Source: an uncultured Lachnospiraceae bacterium (GTDB taxonomy: Bacteria; Bacillota_A; Clostridia; Lachnospirales; Lachnospiraceae). Taken from it: a stretch of DNA of 10,433 nucleotides. Position numbers and translations under genes: made by a program. The notes under the pieces were generated by a model. It did not search any database. It worked only from the letters and a program-made list of their open reading frames with translations, and was not told the DNA's origin. Location of the stretch: positions 1 through 10,433 of the forward strand of contig CATLIP010000073.1 of the NCBI GenBank assembly GCA_949957035.1, given 5' to 3'. Shown here in pieces: positions 1 to 5,719 of this stretch. Numbering within the stretch: position 1 is the first letter of the stretch; each line of letters opens with the position of its first letter.

Positions 1-177
1 AACATTCATCCCAATTCTTAAACGTACCTCACTGATTACGTAAGTATCAGGGCTTACGATAAAATTAGTAATGCCGTCGGAATTACGAAGAGTGACCTCA
101 AGCATACAGCAGTTGTTGTCAAATGCAGAGATACTCTGGATAACGCCGTTTACTGGGACTAAGTTATTAGAAGGCAT
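1..177 (-). CDS. Small conserved-looking protein of unknown function, 3' end cut by window
   Basis: The minus-strand frame opens with ATG at 177-175 and stays open to the window edge, giving 59 codons (MPSNNLVPVNGVIQSISAFD at the N-terminus). A TGGAG ribosome site lies 8 nt before the ATG, which supports the start. The residues alternate hydrophobic and polar (MLEVTLRN, NFIVSP, YVISEVRLRIG), suggesting a small beta-rich, perhaps OB-like fold. No signal peptide or membrane segment is visible in the part seen. It lies 36 nt after the next upstream minus-strand gene with no terminator between, so the two are probably one transcript. I do not recognise the family and assign no function. The C-terminus is outside the window. 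Confidence 0.72.
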   Translation of the reverse strand, partial: MPSNNLVPVNGVIQSISAFDNNCCMLEVTLRNSDGITNFIVSPDTYVISEVRLRIGMNV

Positions 178-213
178 GATGAAAACTCCATTTTTTCATT
201 AGTATATGCGGTA

Positions 214-411
214 TTATTTCATGTGTTCGTCAGGCTTGATGGAAGAAGCCCTGCCATGGGGCGGCAGAAAATGATATAGTTCTTCGTAAGCCTCCACCTC
301 TTCTGTAGAAGCGGGCTCTGACGGAATTAACCCTGTACAGTCCTGAGACGAGGCAGCGTTGGAAAGGTAATCGAATGAGTCGATGATTTCCTGATTTGTT
401 TTATCTTTCAT
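214..411 (-). CDS. Small acidic protein of unknown function (65 aa)
   Basis: A complete 65-codon frame begins at ATG 411-409 and ends with TAA at 216-214. A strong GGAGGT ribosome site sits 10 nt before the ATG (complement of 423-428), which argues that this is a real gene. The protein begins MKDKTNQEIIDSFDYLSNAA, is rich in Glu, Asp and Ser, and ends with a basic His/Lys tail. It has no membrane segment, signal peptide, cysteine pair or recognisable motif. It is the first gene of a probable two-gene unit with the partial gene at 177-1 and is divergent from the PHP phosphoesterase gene. Function unknown. Confidence 0.7.
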   Translation of the reverse strand: MKDKTNQEIIDSFDYLSNAASSQDCTGLIPSEPASTEEVEAYEELYHFLPPHGRASSIKPDEHMK

Positions 412-430
412 AGCCGTTTTTTACCTCCGT

Positions 431-445
431 TTATACTTTGTATAA
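431..445. repeat. Short inverted repeat, possible operator
   Basis: TTATAC (431-436), a 3-nt centre TTT, then GTATAA (440-445) form a perfect 6-bp inverted repeat. It overlaps the -10 and predicted start point of the minus-strand promoter, where a repressor would block transcription. Because AT-rich promoters often contain such short palindromes by chance, the operator role is only a suggestion. Confidence 0.35.
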
Positions 446-467
446 GTTTCAGTTTAGATTGTGTAGA
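439..467 (-). promoter_or_regulatory. Probable promoter of the two small minus-strand genes
   Basis: On the minus strand a TCTACA -35 (complement of 462-467) is followed after 17 nt by a TATACA -10 (complement of 439-444). The expected start of transcription is near 432, leaving a short leader that contains the GGAGGT ribosome site. The -35 overlaps that of the divergent promoter facing the other way. The call is by consensus match only. Confidence 0.45.
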
Positions 468-492
468 AAAAGCCGAACATATACTGTATAAT
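464..492 (+). promoter_or_regulatory. Probable promoter of the PHP phosphoesterase gene
   Basis: A TAGAAA -35 (464-469) and a perfect TATAAT -10 (487-492) are separated by 17 nt. Transcription would start near 499, about 40 nt before the ATG at 539. The -35 overlaps the -35 of the divergent minus-strand promoter (462-467), so the two promoters stand back to back. Confidence 0.55.
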
Positions 493-538
493 ATTTCCAT
501 GTTTAAAATGAAATGACAAGAAAGAAGGACAGCAATTT

Positions 539-1264
539 ATGAAAATTGAGATTGACACACATTCCCATACACTGGCCAGCGGCCATGCCTACAATACCAT
601 CCGTGAGATGGCGTATACAGCGGCAGAGAAGGGACTTAAGGGCCTTGCAATCACAGAGCATGCGGTGCAGATGCCGGGGACCTGCCATATCTATTATTTC
701 CAAAATCTTCGGGTGGTTCCCAGACAGATGTGCGGCATCGAGCTTTTGTTGGGGACGGAGCTGAATATTTTGAACGAAGAAGGAGAGGTAGACCTTAAAC
801 AAGAAATCTTAGAAGAGTTGGACATTGCCATTGCCAGTATGCATTTTCCATGCTTTAAGGGAGAGCGTTCCAGGGAAATAGTGACAAGGGCATATGTGAA
901 TGTAATGCAGAACCCTTATGTGGATATTATCGGGCATCCTGATGATGGAAGGTTCCCGGTGGATATGGAGGTGCTGGTCAGAGAGGCCAAGAAGACGGGA
1001 ACCCTTTTAGAGGTGAACAATTCTTCATTAAGTCCAAAGGGATTCCGGGTAAATACTATGGAGAATTGCAGGGATATGCTGTGGGAGTGCCGTAAGCAGG
1101 AGGTTATGGTGGTCTTAGGAAGTGATTCTCATGTGGATGTGGATATTGCAAATTATCCGTATGCAGAACGCGCCCTTTTAGAGGTGAATTTTCCAGAAGA
1201 GCTGATTGCCAATACGTCGTTGGAAAAATTAAAGTCTTGTCTAAAACACAGGAAAAAGATATAG
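539..1264 (+). CDS. PHP-domain phosphoesterase, YcdX type
   Basis: This 241-aa protein is a single PHP domain of normal length for the YcdX family, trinuclear-metal phosphatases. The expected metal ligands are all visible: H8 and H10 in DTHSH, H16 in ASGHAY, H41 in ITEHA, E74 in GTELNI, H102 in SMHFP, H133 in GHPDD, and D196 and H198 in LGSDSH. The order and spacing follow the E. coli YcdX pattern as I remember it. No signal peptide or membrane segment is seen, so it should be cytoplasmic. An AAGGA ribosome site 9 nt before the ATG at 539 supports the start. The physiological substrate of this family is not settled, so I name only the activity class. It is followed 66 nt later by the YerC-like regulator gene, which appears to have its own promoter. 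Confidence 0.9.
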   Translation: MKIEIDTHSHTLASGHAYNTIREMAYTAAEKGLKGLAITEHAVQMPGTCHIYYFQNLRVVPRQMCGIELLLGTELNILNEEGEVDLKQEILEELDIAIASMHFPCFKGERSREIVTRAYVNVMQNPYVDIIGHPDDGRFPVDMEVLVREAKKTGTLLEVNNSSLSPKGFRVNTMENCRDMLWECRKQEVMVVLGSDSHVDVDIANYPYAERALLEVNFPEELIANTSLEKLKSCLKHRKKI

Positions 1265-1290
1265 ACTTTATAAATTTAGTGTGCTAAAAT
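1262..1290 (+). promoter_or_regulatory. Possible promoter of the YerC-like gene
   Basis: TAGACT (1262-1267) and TAAAAT (1285-1290) are separated by 17 nt and resemble -35 and -10 boxes. The -35 includes the TAG stop codon of the preceding gene. A short TTTAG-TGTG-CTAAA hairpin overlaps the -10. The match is moderate, and read-through from upstream is also possible. Confidence 0.35.
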
Positions 1291-1330
1291 ATAAAGGTAA
1301 TGGATAAGGCTGTGAAGGAGATTATGTTTT

Positions 1331-1639
1331 ATGAGTAAGAAGATCAGGACGGAGGCAGTAGACTTTCTGTTCCGTGCGATATTGAGCTTGGAGAATAAAG
1401 AAGAGTGTTATACATTTTTTGAGGATATCTGTACGATCAATGAGTTGTTGTCGCTGTCCCAGAGATTCGAGGTGGCTAAGATGCTGCGTGACCACAAGAC
1501 CTACCTTGAGATTGCCGAGAAGACAGGGGCGTCCACTGCCACCATCAGCCGTGTGAATCGTTCGCTGAACTATGGCAACGATGGTTATGATATGGTATTT
1601 GCCAGGATTGATACAGCGGAAGAAGAGGAGACGCAGTAA
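1331..1639 (+). CDS. yerC: YerC/YecD-family TrpR-related DNA-binding protein
   Basis: The 102-aa product matches the small YerC/YecD family of TrpR-like proteins in length and sequence. Residues about 30-55 (INELLSLSQRFEVAKMLRD) are the characteristic helical region. Residues about 57-80 (TYLEIAEKTGASTATISRVN) form the helix-turn-helix. The C-terminal tail is acidic (EEEE). Members are presumed transcription regulators, but neither a ligand nor a target can be told from this sequence, and tryptophan should not be assumed. AAGGAG ends 10 nt before the ATG at 1331. An earlier ATG at 1324 meets a stop after four codons and is not the start. A convergent gene lies downstream. Confidence 0.88.
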   Translation: MSKKIRTEAVDFLFRAILSLENKEECYTFFEDICTINELLSLSQRFEVAKMLRDHKTYLEIAEKTGASTATISRVNRSLNYGNDGYDMVFARIDTAEEEETQ

Positions 1640-1654
1640 TAGCATAGGAGATTT

Positions 1655-1697
1655 AAAGAAGAAACAAGACTCATGAAGCCTTATTTCTTCTTTTTTT
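1655..1697 (+). terminator. Probable terminator between convergent genes
   Basis: AAAGAAGAAA (1655-1664) can pair with TTTCTTCTTT (1684-1693) across a 19-nt loop, and T residues run on to 1697, which suits termination of the yerC transcript. The stem is A/T-rich and therefore weak. Its right arm lies inside the last Lys codons of the convergent DUF1836 gene. On the minus strand the following T run is short, so termination in that direction is doubtful. Confidence 0.42.
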
Positions 1698-2292
1698 CAT
1701 GCGACGGTTCCGGCAGTTCGTCAATTAACTTTTCGATTAGGAGTTTTTTGACATATACGTCAAAGCTCAGAGAACAGATGAAGGAAAAAAGCTGCAGATA
1801 GTCGCGCTCTTCGACCGGAACATCAGCAAAACTGTGCATGGCCCGGTGATAGGATCTTGCAACGTCTTTCTGCAGCGCGTCAATCCGGGATTTTTCAAGC
1901 TGGCAGATTTCTTCGTAGATGGAGGTCATGTTAATCGTGTCGCCAGTGTCAAAATATTTCTCCGTAATCGGGGCGAGGAGAGTTTCAATATCCTTTATGG
2001 ACAGTATATTCTTAAAATAGTAGATAAAAATCAGCGCAAGAACATGCTCCTTGGAATATTTCTTCTTCACCGGCGGGGGAAGCAGGTTATTCTTGGCATA
2101 GTTGTTAATCATGGTCTTGGTCAGAATCTTATCCTCCTCATGCCGTCTGGAGGAAGAGAGCTGTTCTTCCATAAATGTTGTTACCTGATCCATATAAAGG
2201 TCTATATTGGGAATAGAATCCGGTTTTACGTACTCAATTCGTGAGATACTGGAGAGTATGCTGTTCAGCATGTCCTTTGTATTAATTGTCAT
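1681..2292 (-). CDS. DUF1836-domain protein, probable DNA-binding regulator
   Basis: The 203-aa product looks like the DUF1836 family. Its core, residues about 56-102, contains LTKTMINNYAKNNLLPPP followed by KKKYSKEHVLALIFIYYFK. This resembles the helix-turn-helix and wing of MerR-type regulators, where a loop rich in proline and basic residues follows the recognition helix. The C-terminal half is predicted to be helical and ends in a lysine tail. There is no membrane segment. GAGGTG lies 5 nt before the ATG at 2292-2290, supporting the start. The gene is divergent from the MATE transporter gene, and its own promoter carries a 21-bp palindrome, a typical arrangement for an autoregulated repressor. 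That the protein binds this palindrome is my inference. The family has no firmly known function. Confidence 0.82.
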   Translation of the reverse strand: MTINTKDMLNSILSSISRIEYVKPDSIPNIDLYMDQVTTFMEEQLSSSRRHEEDKILTKTMINNYAKNNLLPPPVKKKYSKEHVLALIFIYYFKNILSIKDIETLLAPITEKYFDTGDTINMTSIYEEICQLEKSRIDALQKDVARSYHRAMHSFADVPVEERDYLQLFSFICSLSFDVYVKKLLIEKLIDELPEPSHEKKKK

Positions 2293-2312
2293 ATTATCAC
2301 CTCAATGGAACT

Positions 2313-2341
2313 ATTATATAGTTTTTAAAACTATATCACAA
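2313..2341 (-). promoter_or_regulatory. Promoter of the DUF1836 gene
   Basis: On the minus strand TTGTGA (complement of 2336-2341) and a perfect TATAAT (complement of 2313-2318) are 17 nt apart. Transcription would begin near 2306, leaving a leader of only about 14 nt that consists mostly of the ribosome site. Confidence 0.7.
2316..2336. promoter_or_regulatory. 21-bp palindrome in promoter spacer, candidate operator
   Basis: ATATAGTTTT (2316-2325), a single T at 2326, then AAAACTATAT (2327-2336) form a perfect 10-bp inverted repeat. It fills the whole spacer between the -35 and -10 of the DUF1836 promoter and touches both boxes, so a bound dimer would exclude RNA polymerase. The likeliest ligand is the DUF1836 protein itself, by position only. 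Confidence 0.6.
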
Positions 2342-2385
2342 GGATTTTTTAAATACTCTATCAAAATTTAAGAATTTGTGATATA
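2332..2385. repeat. Separated inverted repeat in the DUF1836/MATE intergenic region
   Basis: TATATCACAA (2332-2341) and TTGTGATATA (2376-2385) are perfect 10-bp inverted copies with 34 nt between. The left copy is the -35 region of the DUF1836 promoter read on the minus strand. The right copy supplies the same word to the MATE side. It could be a shared regulator half-site or simply two similar promoters. Confidence 0.5.
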
Positions 2386-2387
2386 AC
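2379..2387 (+). promoter_or_regulatory. Possible extended -10 promoter of the MATE gene
   Basis: TGATATAAC reads as an extended -10 (TG, one base, TATAAC) with only a poor -35. Transcription would start near 2394 and include the whole structured leader. Alternatives are TTGTGA (2376-2381) with TATACC (2400-2405) at 18 nt, or TATAAG (2392-2397). The TATACC option would remove the 5' strand of the leader structure. The choice cannot be settled by eye. Confidence 0.4.
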
Positions 2388-2398
2388 TGAATATAAGA

Positions 2399-2474
2399 GT
2401 ATACCCAAGGGGCAAACTGTGACGCATGCCCTTCAGGTGGAGAGACTCCGCCCAATAAGGTATGTAGAGGAGGA
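2399..2474 (+). promoter_or_regulatory. Structured mRNA leader of the MATE gene, candidate riboswitch
   Basis: Three helices can form together. P1 pairs 2399-2405 with 2459-2465 (7 pairs, two of them G-U). P2 pairs 2408-2414 with 2427-2433, with a 12-nt loop AACTGTGACGCA. P3 pairs 2436-2442 with 2446-2452, with loop AGA. P1 ends two bases before the GAGGAGGA ribosome site (2467-2474). CTCC (2446-2449, in P3) is complementary to GGAG of the ribosome site, and 2425-2430 could pair with 2459-2464 in an alternative fold, so two competing states are possible. Guanidine-IV (mepA motif) riboswitches are known upstream of MATE genes in Firmicutes and are the first class to test. I cannot confirm the match from memory of the consensus. 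Pairing was judged by eye. Confidence 0.45.
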
Positions 2475-2479
2475 AGAGT

Positions 2480-3856
2480 ATGAGTGTACTAAAGAAATTA
2501 TTTGCGCCGGTAGATATGACCGTGGGAAAACCATGGGAGGATATTCTGATTTTTACTGTGCCGATGCTCATTGGCAATATCGCACAACAGTTATATAATA
2601 CAGTAGACAGCGTGGTAGTGGGGAACTATGTGGGTGATAATGCGCTGGCGGCTGTGGGAAGCGCAGGGCCAATCCTGAACCTTTTGATTGTGCTTTTTAT
2701 CGGAATCAGCGTGGGCGCCAGCATCATGGTATCCCAGTATTTTGGCGCGAGAAAGAGAGAAGACCTGTCTATAGCCATTGCGAACAGCATCGTTCTGACA
2801 GCGATTTCTTCTGTTATAGTAATGATTCTGGCGACTGTGGCGGCCAGGCCGCTTCTGGTACTTTTAAAGACCCCCGACAGCATTCTTGACTGGTGTACTT
2901 CTTACCTGCGTATCCTGTTTCTTGGGGTGTCGGGGTTGGCGTTTTATAATATTCTAAGTGGAATTTTGAGAGGTCTTGGAGATTCAATCTCTGCGCTTGT
3001 ATATTTGATTGTATCAAGCGTGTTGAATATTGCTCTGGATTTGCTGTTTGTGATTAAATTTGATATGGGGGTCAGCGGTGTCGCGCTGGCAACCGTAATT
3101 GCACAGGCAATCTCCGCTGTGCTATGCTTGCTTAAGCTGATGAGGATGAAGGAATTGTTTGACTTTAAGGCGCAGTATTTCCGGCTGACAGAGCGGCATG
3201 GGATGAATATCATCCGTCTGGGAGTTCCTTCGGGGGTGACGCAGGCCATTATGTCTATGGCAATGTTAGTGGTTCAGTCTCTGACGAATAGTTTCGGAGA
3301 GCAGTTCATTGCCTCCAATGTGATTGTAATGCGTGTGGATGGCTTCGCGATGCTGCCAAACTTTTCTTTCGGAACGGCGATGACTACCTATGCCGGACAG
3401 AATGTGGGTGCCAGGGCTTATGACCGTGTCGCAAAAGGGGCGAAGCAGGGAACGTTGATGGCAGTCGGGTTTTCCGCGGCGATTACAGGGCTGATACTGA
3501 TATTTGGAAGACATCTGATGGCTATCTTCACGAACACGGCAGATTTGGTGACGCTCAGTATGAATATGATGCGCATTTTGGCTGTGGGATATATTGCGAT
3601 GGCAGTCATCCAAAGCCTTTCAGGTGTGATGCGGGGCGCCGGCGATACGGTAACGCCTATGTGGATTTCTATTGTGATGACCATTTTCCTTAGGGTTCCG
3701 ATTGCCTATGGACTGGTACACTTGACGAAGAACGCGGATTTCCCGGGAGGGCGCAAAGAGAGTATCTATGTTTCACTTCTGATATCGTGGCTCCTTGGCG
3801 CAATCATCACGAGCATATTTTATAAACGTGGTAAATGGCGTCAGAAGGCGATTTAG
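2480..3856 (+). CDS. MATE-family multidrug efflux transporter
   Basis: The 458-aa protein has the length and twelve-helix pattern of MATE transporters, which export cationic or other small compounds using a sodium or proton gradient. After an amphipathic N-terminus, the first half carries the family-like stretch GNIAQQLYNTVDSVVVGNYV (about residues 32-51) and then GISVGASIMVSQYFGARKRE. The second half repeats the fold from about residue 246 (LGVPSGVTQAIMS), with GQNVGAR at about 306-312 and SGVMRGAGDTVTPM further on. The protein ends in a short basic cytoplasmic tail. GAGGAGGA lies 5 nt before the ATG at 2480. Substrate cannot be deduced from sequence. The gene is divergent from a DUF1836 regulator and preceded by a structured leader, so induction by a ligand is plausible. 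The hybrid kinase gene follows after 43 nt with no visible terminator. Confidence 0.93.
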   Translation: MSVLKKLFAPVDMTVGKPWEDILIFTVPMLIGNIAQQLYNTVDSVVVGNYVGDNALAAVGSAGPILNLLIVLFIGISVGASIMVSQYFGARKREDLSIAIANSIVLTAISSVIVMILATVAARPLLVLLKTPDSILDWCTSYLRILFLGVSGLAFYNILSGILRGLGDSISALVYLIVSSVLNIALDLLFVIKFDMGVSGVALATVIAQAISAVLCLLKLMRMKELFDFKAQYFRLTERHGMNIIRLGVPSGVTQAIMSMAMLVVQSLTNSFGEQFIASNVIVMRVDGFAMLPNFSFGTAMTTYAGQNVGARAYDRVAKGAKQGTLMAVGFSAAITGLILIFGRHLMAIFTNTADLVTLSMNMMRILAVGYIAMAVIQSLSGVMRGAGDTVTPMWISIVMTIFLRVPIAYGLVHLTKNADFPGGRKESIYVSLLISWLLGAIITSIFYKRGKWRQKAI

Positions 3857-3899
3857 AGAATCAGGACTTTAAGAGATTAATATATGAGGGGGTGTTTTT

Positions 3900-5612
3900 A
3901 TGAACATGAGACAGGAAGGACATCTGATAGAGCGTGTAATACATTTACTGCGTACTTTAGAAGAGAATGGAATTGAACCGGACAATATCAGTGAAGAGAG
4001 TATTCCCAAAGAGCTGATTTCTTTGGAGGACAGAAAAAGCCTTCCGGAAACCTGTGAGTTTCTTAGGTTCATGGATGAGAGTCCGGGAGGTTTCCTGATT
4101 TACTTCGCAGAGGGTGAGGGGCAGATTATCTATGTGAATCAAAGTCTGCTCAATATATTCAAGTGTAAGACGAGGAAAGAGTTCAGGGAACTTACCGGTA
4201 ATAAATTTCGGGGAGTCGTTTACCCGGAAGACTGGGATGAGGTGGACAAGAATATTAAAAGACAGATTTTTGAGAATCAGTTTGATTTGGATTACGTAGA
4301 GTACCGGATTCGACGCAGAGACGGGACTGTGATTCTGGTAGAGGATTACGGACATTATATTAAGAACGATGCTGTAGGGGATATCTTCTATGTATTTATC
4401 GGAGAGTCCACCGATGAGAGAAGAAGACAGCAGACGGAGCAGAAGAGGCTGCTTGCCGAGGCTCTGGGAAGTGCGAATTTGGCAATCAAGGCGAAGAATG
4501 CGTTTCTTTCCAATATCTCACATGACATGCGTACGCCCTTAAATGCTATATTTGGGTTTACGTCTCTGGCAAAAGCATGGATTGGAGAACCGGAGAAGGT
4601 TATCGGCTATCTGGACCGAATTGACACCGCCAGCCGCCAGCTTCTTGATATGATTACAAAGGTGCTGGATATCTCTGCCCTGTCCAATGCAGCGGGACCT
4701 GCAGAGGTGGAGTGCGACCTGTGCGAGACAGTGCGGGAGGCATATGAGTTCCTGATGCCTCAGGCAAAGGAAAAGTCGCTGTCCTTTTGTCTGGACTGTG
4801 ACAGCGTAAAGCATAATGTTATCTACGCGGACCAGGGGAAGCTGCAGCAGCTTGTGTTAAGCCTTGCCAATAATGCCGTTACGTATACGAATCCCGGCGG
4901 CAGTGTGAATATAAAGCTGACAGAAAAGGACGAGCTTCCCAACAGCTATGTGGTCTATAACCTGGTGGTAGAGGATAACGGTATCGGGATTGGCGAGGAA
5001 TTTCTGGGAAGGATTTTCGAACCTTTCAGCAGGGAGAAAAATTCGACTTTAAGCGGCGTACATGGGATTGGTCTTGGCCTTACGATTGCGAAGAGCATTG
5101 TGGATATGATGCATGGAAATATTGAGGTCAAGAGCGCTGTGAATGAGGGCAGTACGTTTACCGTTGCCCTGACCTTCCGGGCGCAGCCTCTCCATGATGC
5201 CGCCAGAGAAGAGGAGGCTTTTTCGAGTACAAGCTTACGTATCCTGCTTGTGGAGGACAATGAGATTAATCTGGAGATTGAGACGGAGCTTTTAGAGAGA
5301 ATGGGATTTACTGTGGAGCCTGCGGAGAATGGACAGATTGCACTGGAAAAGGTGGAGTGTGCATCTCCCGGGGATTATGATTTGGTTATCATGGACCTGC
5401 AGATGCCTGTGATGGACGGCTGGCAGGCGTCAGCGGCGATTCGGCGGCTGGAAGACCCGACTCTGGCACACATTCCGATTATAGCGCTTTCGGCAGACAT
5501 TCTTGCCAGCAACAAGGGAAGAGCGATGGAATGTGGGATTGACGCCTGCCTTTCAAAACCATTAGATTTTACACTGCTTTTGGAGGCAATTGAGGAAATC
5601 GCAAAAAGATAA
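3900..5612 (+). CDS. Soluble PAS-domain hybrid histidine kinase with receiver
   Basis: The 570-aa protein has, in order, a helical N-terminus (1-50), a PAS domain (about 60-175, with YVNQSLLNIF and RRRDGTVILVEDYG), a coiled linker, HisKA with the phospho-accepting H208 in SHDMRTPL, and HATPase_c (about 300-427). The HATPase shows N324/N325, DNGIGIG at 359-365, FEPF at 373-376 and GIGLGL at 389-394. A receiver follows (about 446-568) with E452/D453, phospho-acceptor D499 in MDLQMP, S531 and K553. No membrane segment exists, so it should sense a cytoplasmic signal or a bound partner. The free HPt protein encoded downstream could serve its receiver. GAGGGGGTG lies 5 nt before ATG 3900; a second ATG at 3906 is less well placed. 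It may share the MATE transcript, since no promoter or terminator is evident in the 43-nt gap. Confidence 0.93.
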   Translation: MNMRQEGHLIERVIHLLRTLEENGIEPDNISEESIPKELISLEDRKSLPETCEFLRFMDESPGGFLIYFAEGEGQIIYVNQSLLNIFKCKTRKEFRELTGNKFRGVVYPEDWDEVDKNIKRQIFENQFDLDYVEYRIRRRDGTVILVEDYGHYIKNDAVGDIFYVFIGESTDERRRQQTEQKRLLAEALGSANLAIKAKNAFLSNISHDMRTPLNAIFGFTSLAKAWIGEPEKVIGYLDRIDTASRQLLDMITKVLDISALSNAAGPAEVECDLCETVREAYEFLMPQAKEKSLSFCLDCDSVKHNVIYADQGKLQQLVLSLANNAVTYTNPGGSVNIKLTEKDELPNSYVVYNLVVEDNGIGIGEEFLGRIFEPFSREKNSTLSGVHGIGLGLTIAKSIVDMMHGNIEVKSAVNEGSTFTVALTFRAQPLHDAAREEEAFSSTSLRILLVEDNEINLEIETELLERMGFTVEPAENGQIALEKVECASPGDYDLVIMDLQMPVMDGWQASAAIRRLEDPTLAHIPIIALSADILASNKGRAMECGIDACLSKPLDFTLLLEAIEEIAKR

Positions 5613-5641
5613 ATATTGATATTAGTTTTTAGTTTTTTTTA

Positions 5642-5670
5642 TTGTAATTTTACGACTATCTATGTATAAT
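5642..5670 (+). promoter_or_regulatory. Promoter of the membrane hybrid kinase operon
   Basis: TTGTAA (5642-5647) and a perfect TATAAT (5665-5670) are exactly 17 nt apart, following a T-rich stretch (5626-5640). Transcription would begin near 5677, about 43 nt before the kinase ATG. The promoter would serve the kinase, HPt and REC-HD-GYP genes as one unit. Confidence 0.68.
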
Positions 5671-5719
5671 ATACAGATATAGAATGAGAGAAATAGAATA
5701 TAAGAGAATTTGAAGGCGA

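Noticed and set aside
1324..1338. Four-codon open frame (ATG TTT TAT GAG TAA) overlapping the yerC start
   Set aside because: Chance ATG in the ribosome-site spacer; translational coupling would need evidence that the sequence does not give.
1834..2244. Open plus-strand frame of 136 codons opposite the DUF1836 gene
   Set aside because: The minus-strand frame has a clear family match, ribosome site and promoter; the plus frame has none.
2408..2433. Resemblance of GGGCAAAC and GACGCA in the MATE leader to the core words of the c-di-GMP-I riboswitch, tempting because a c-di-GMP enzyme is nearby
   Set aside because: The conserved hairpin with its GNRA tetraloop that should separate the two words is absent (only a few bases lie between), and the following receptor helix is not present. 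Kept only as a test for a covariance search.
5613..5640. Possible terminator after the soluble kinase: short AATA/TATT hairpin followed by T runs
   Set aside because: The stem is only 4-5 A-T pairs, too weak for intrinsic termination. The T run may just be promoter-upstream AT-rich DNA.
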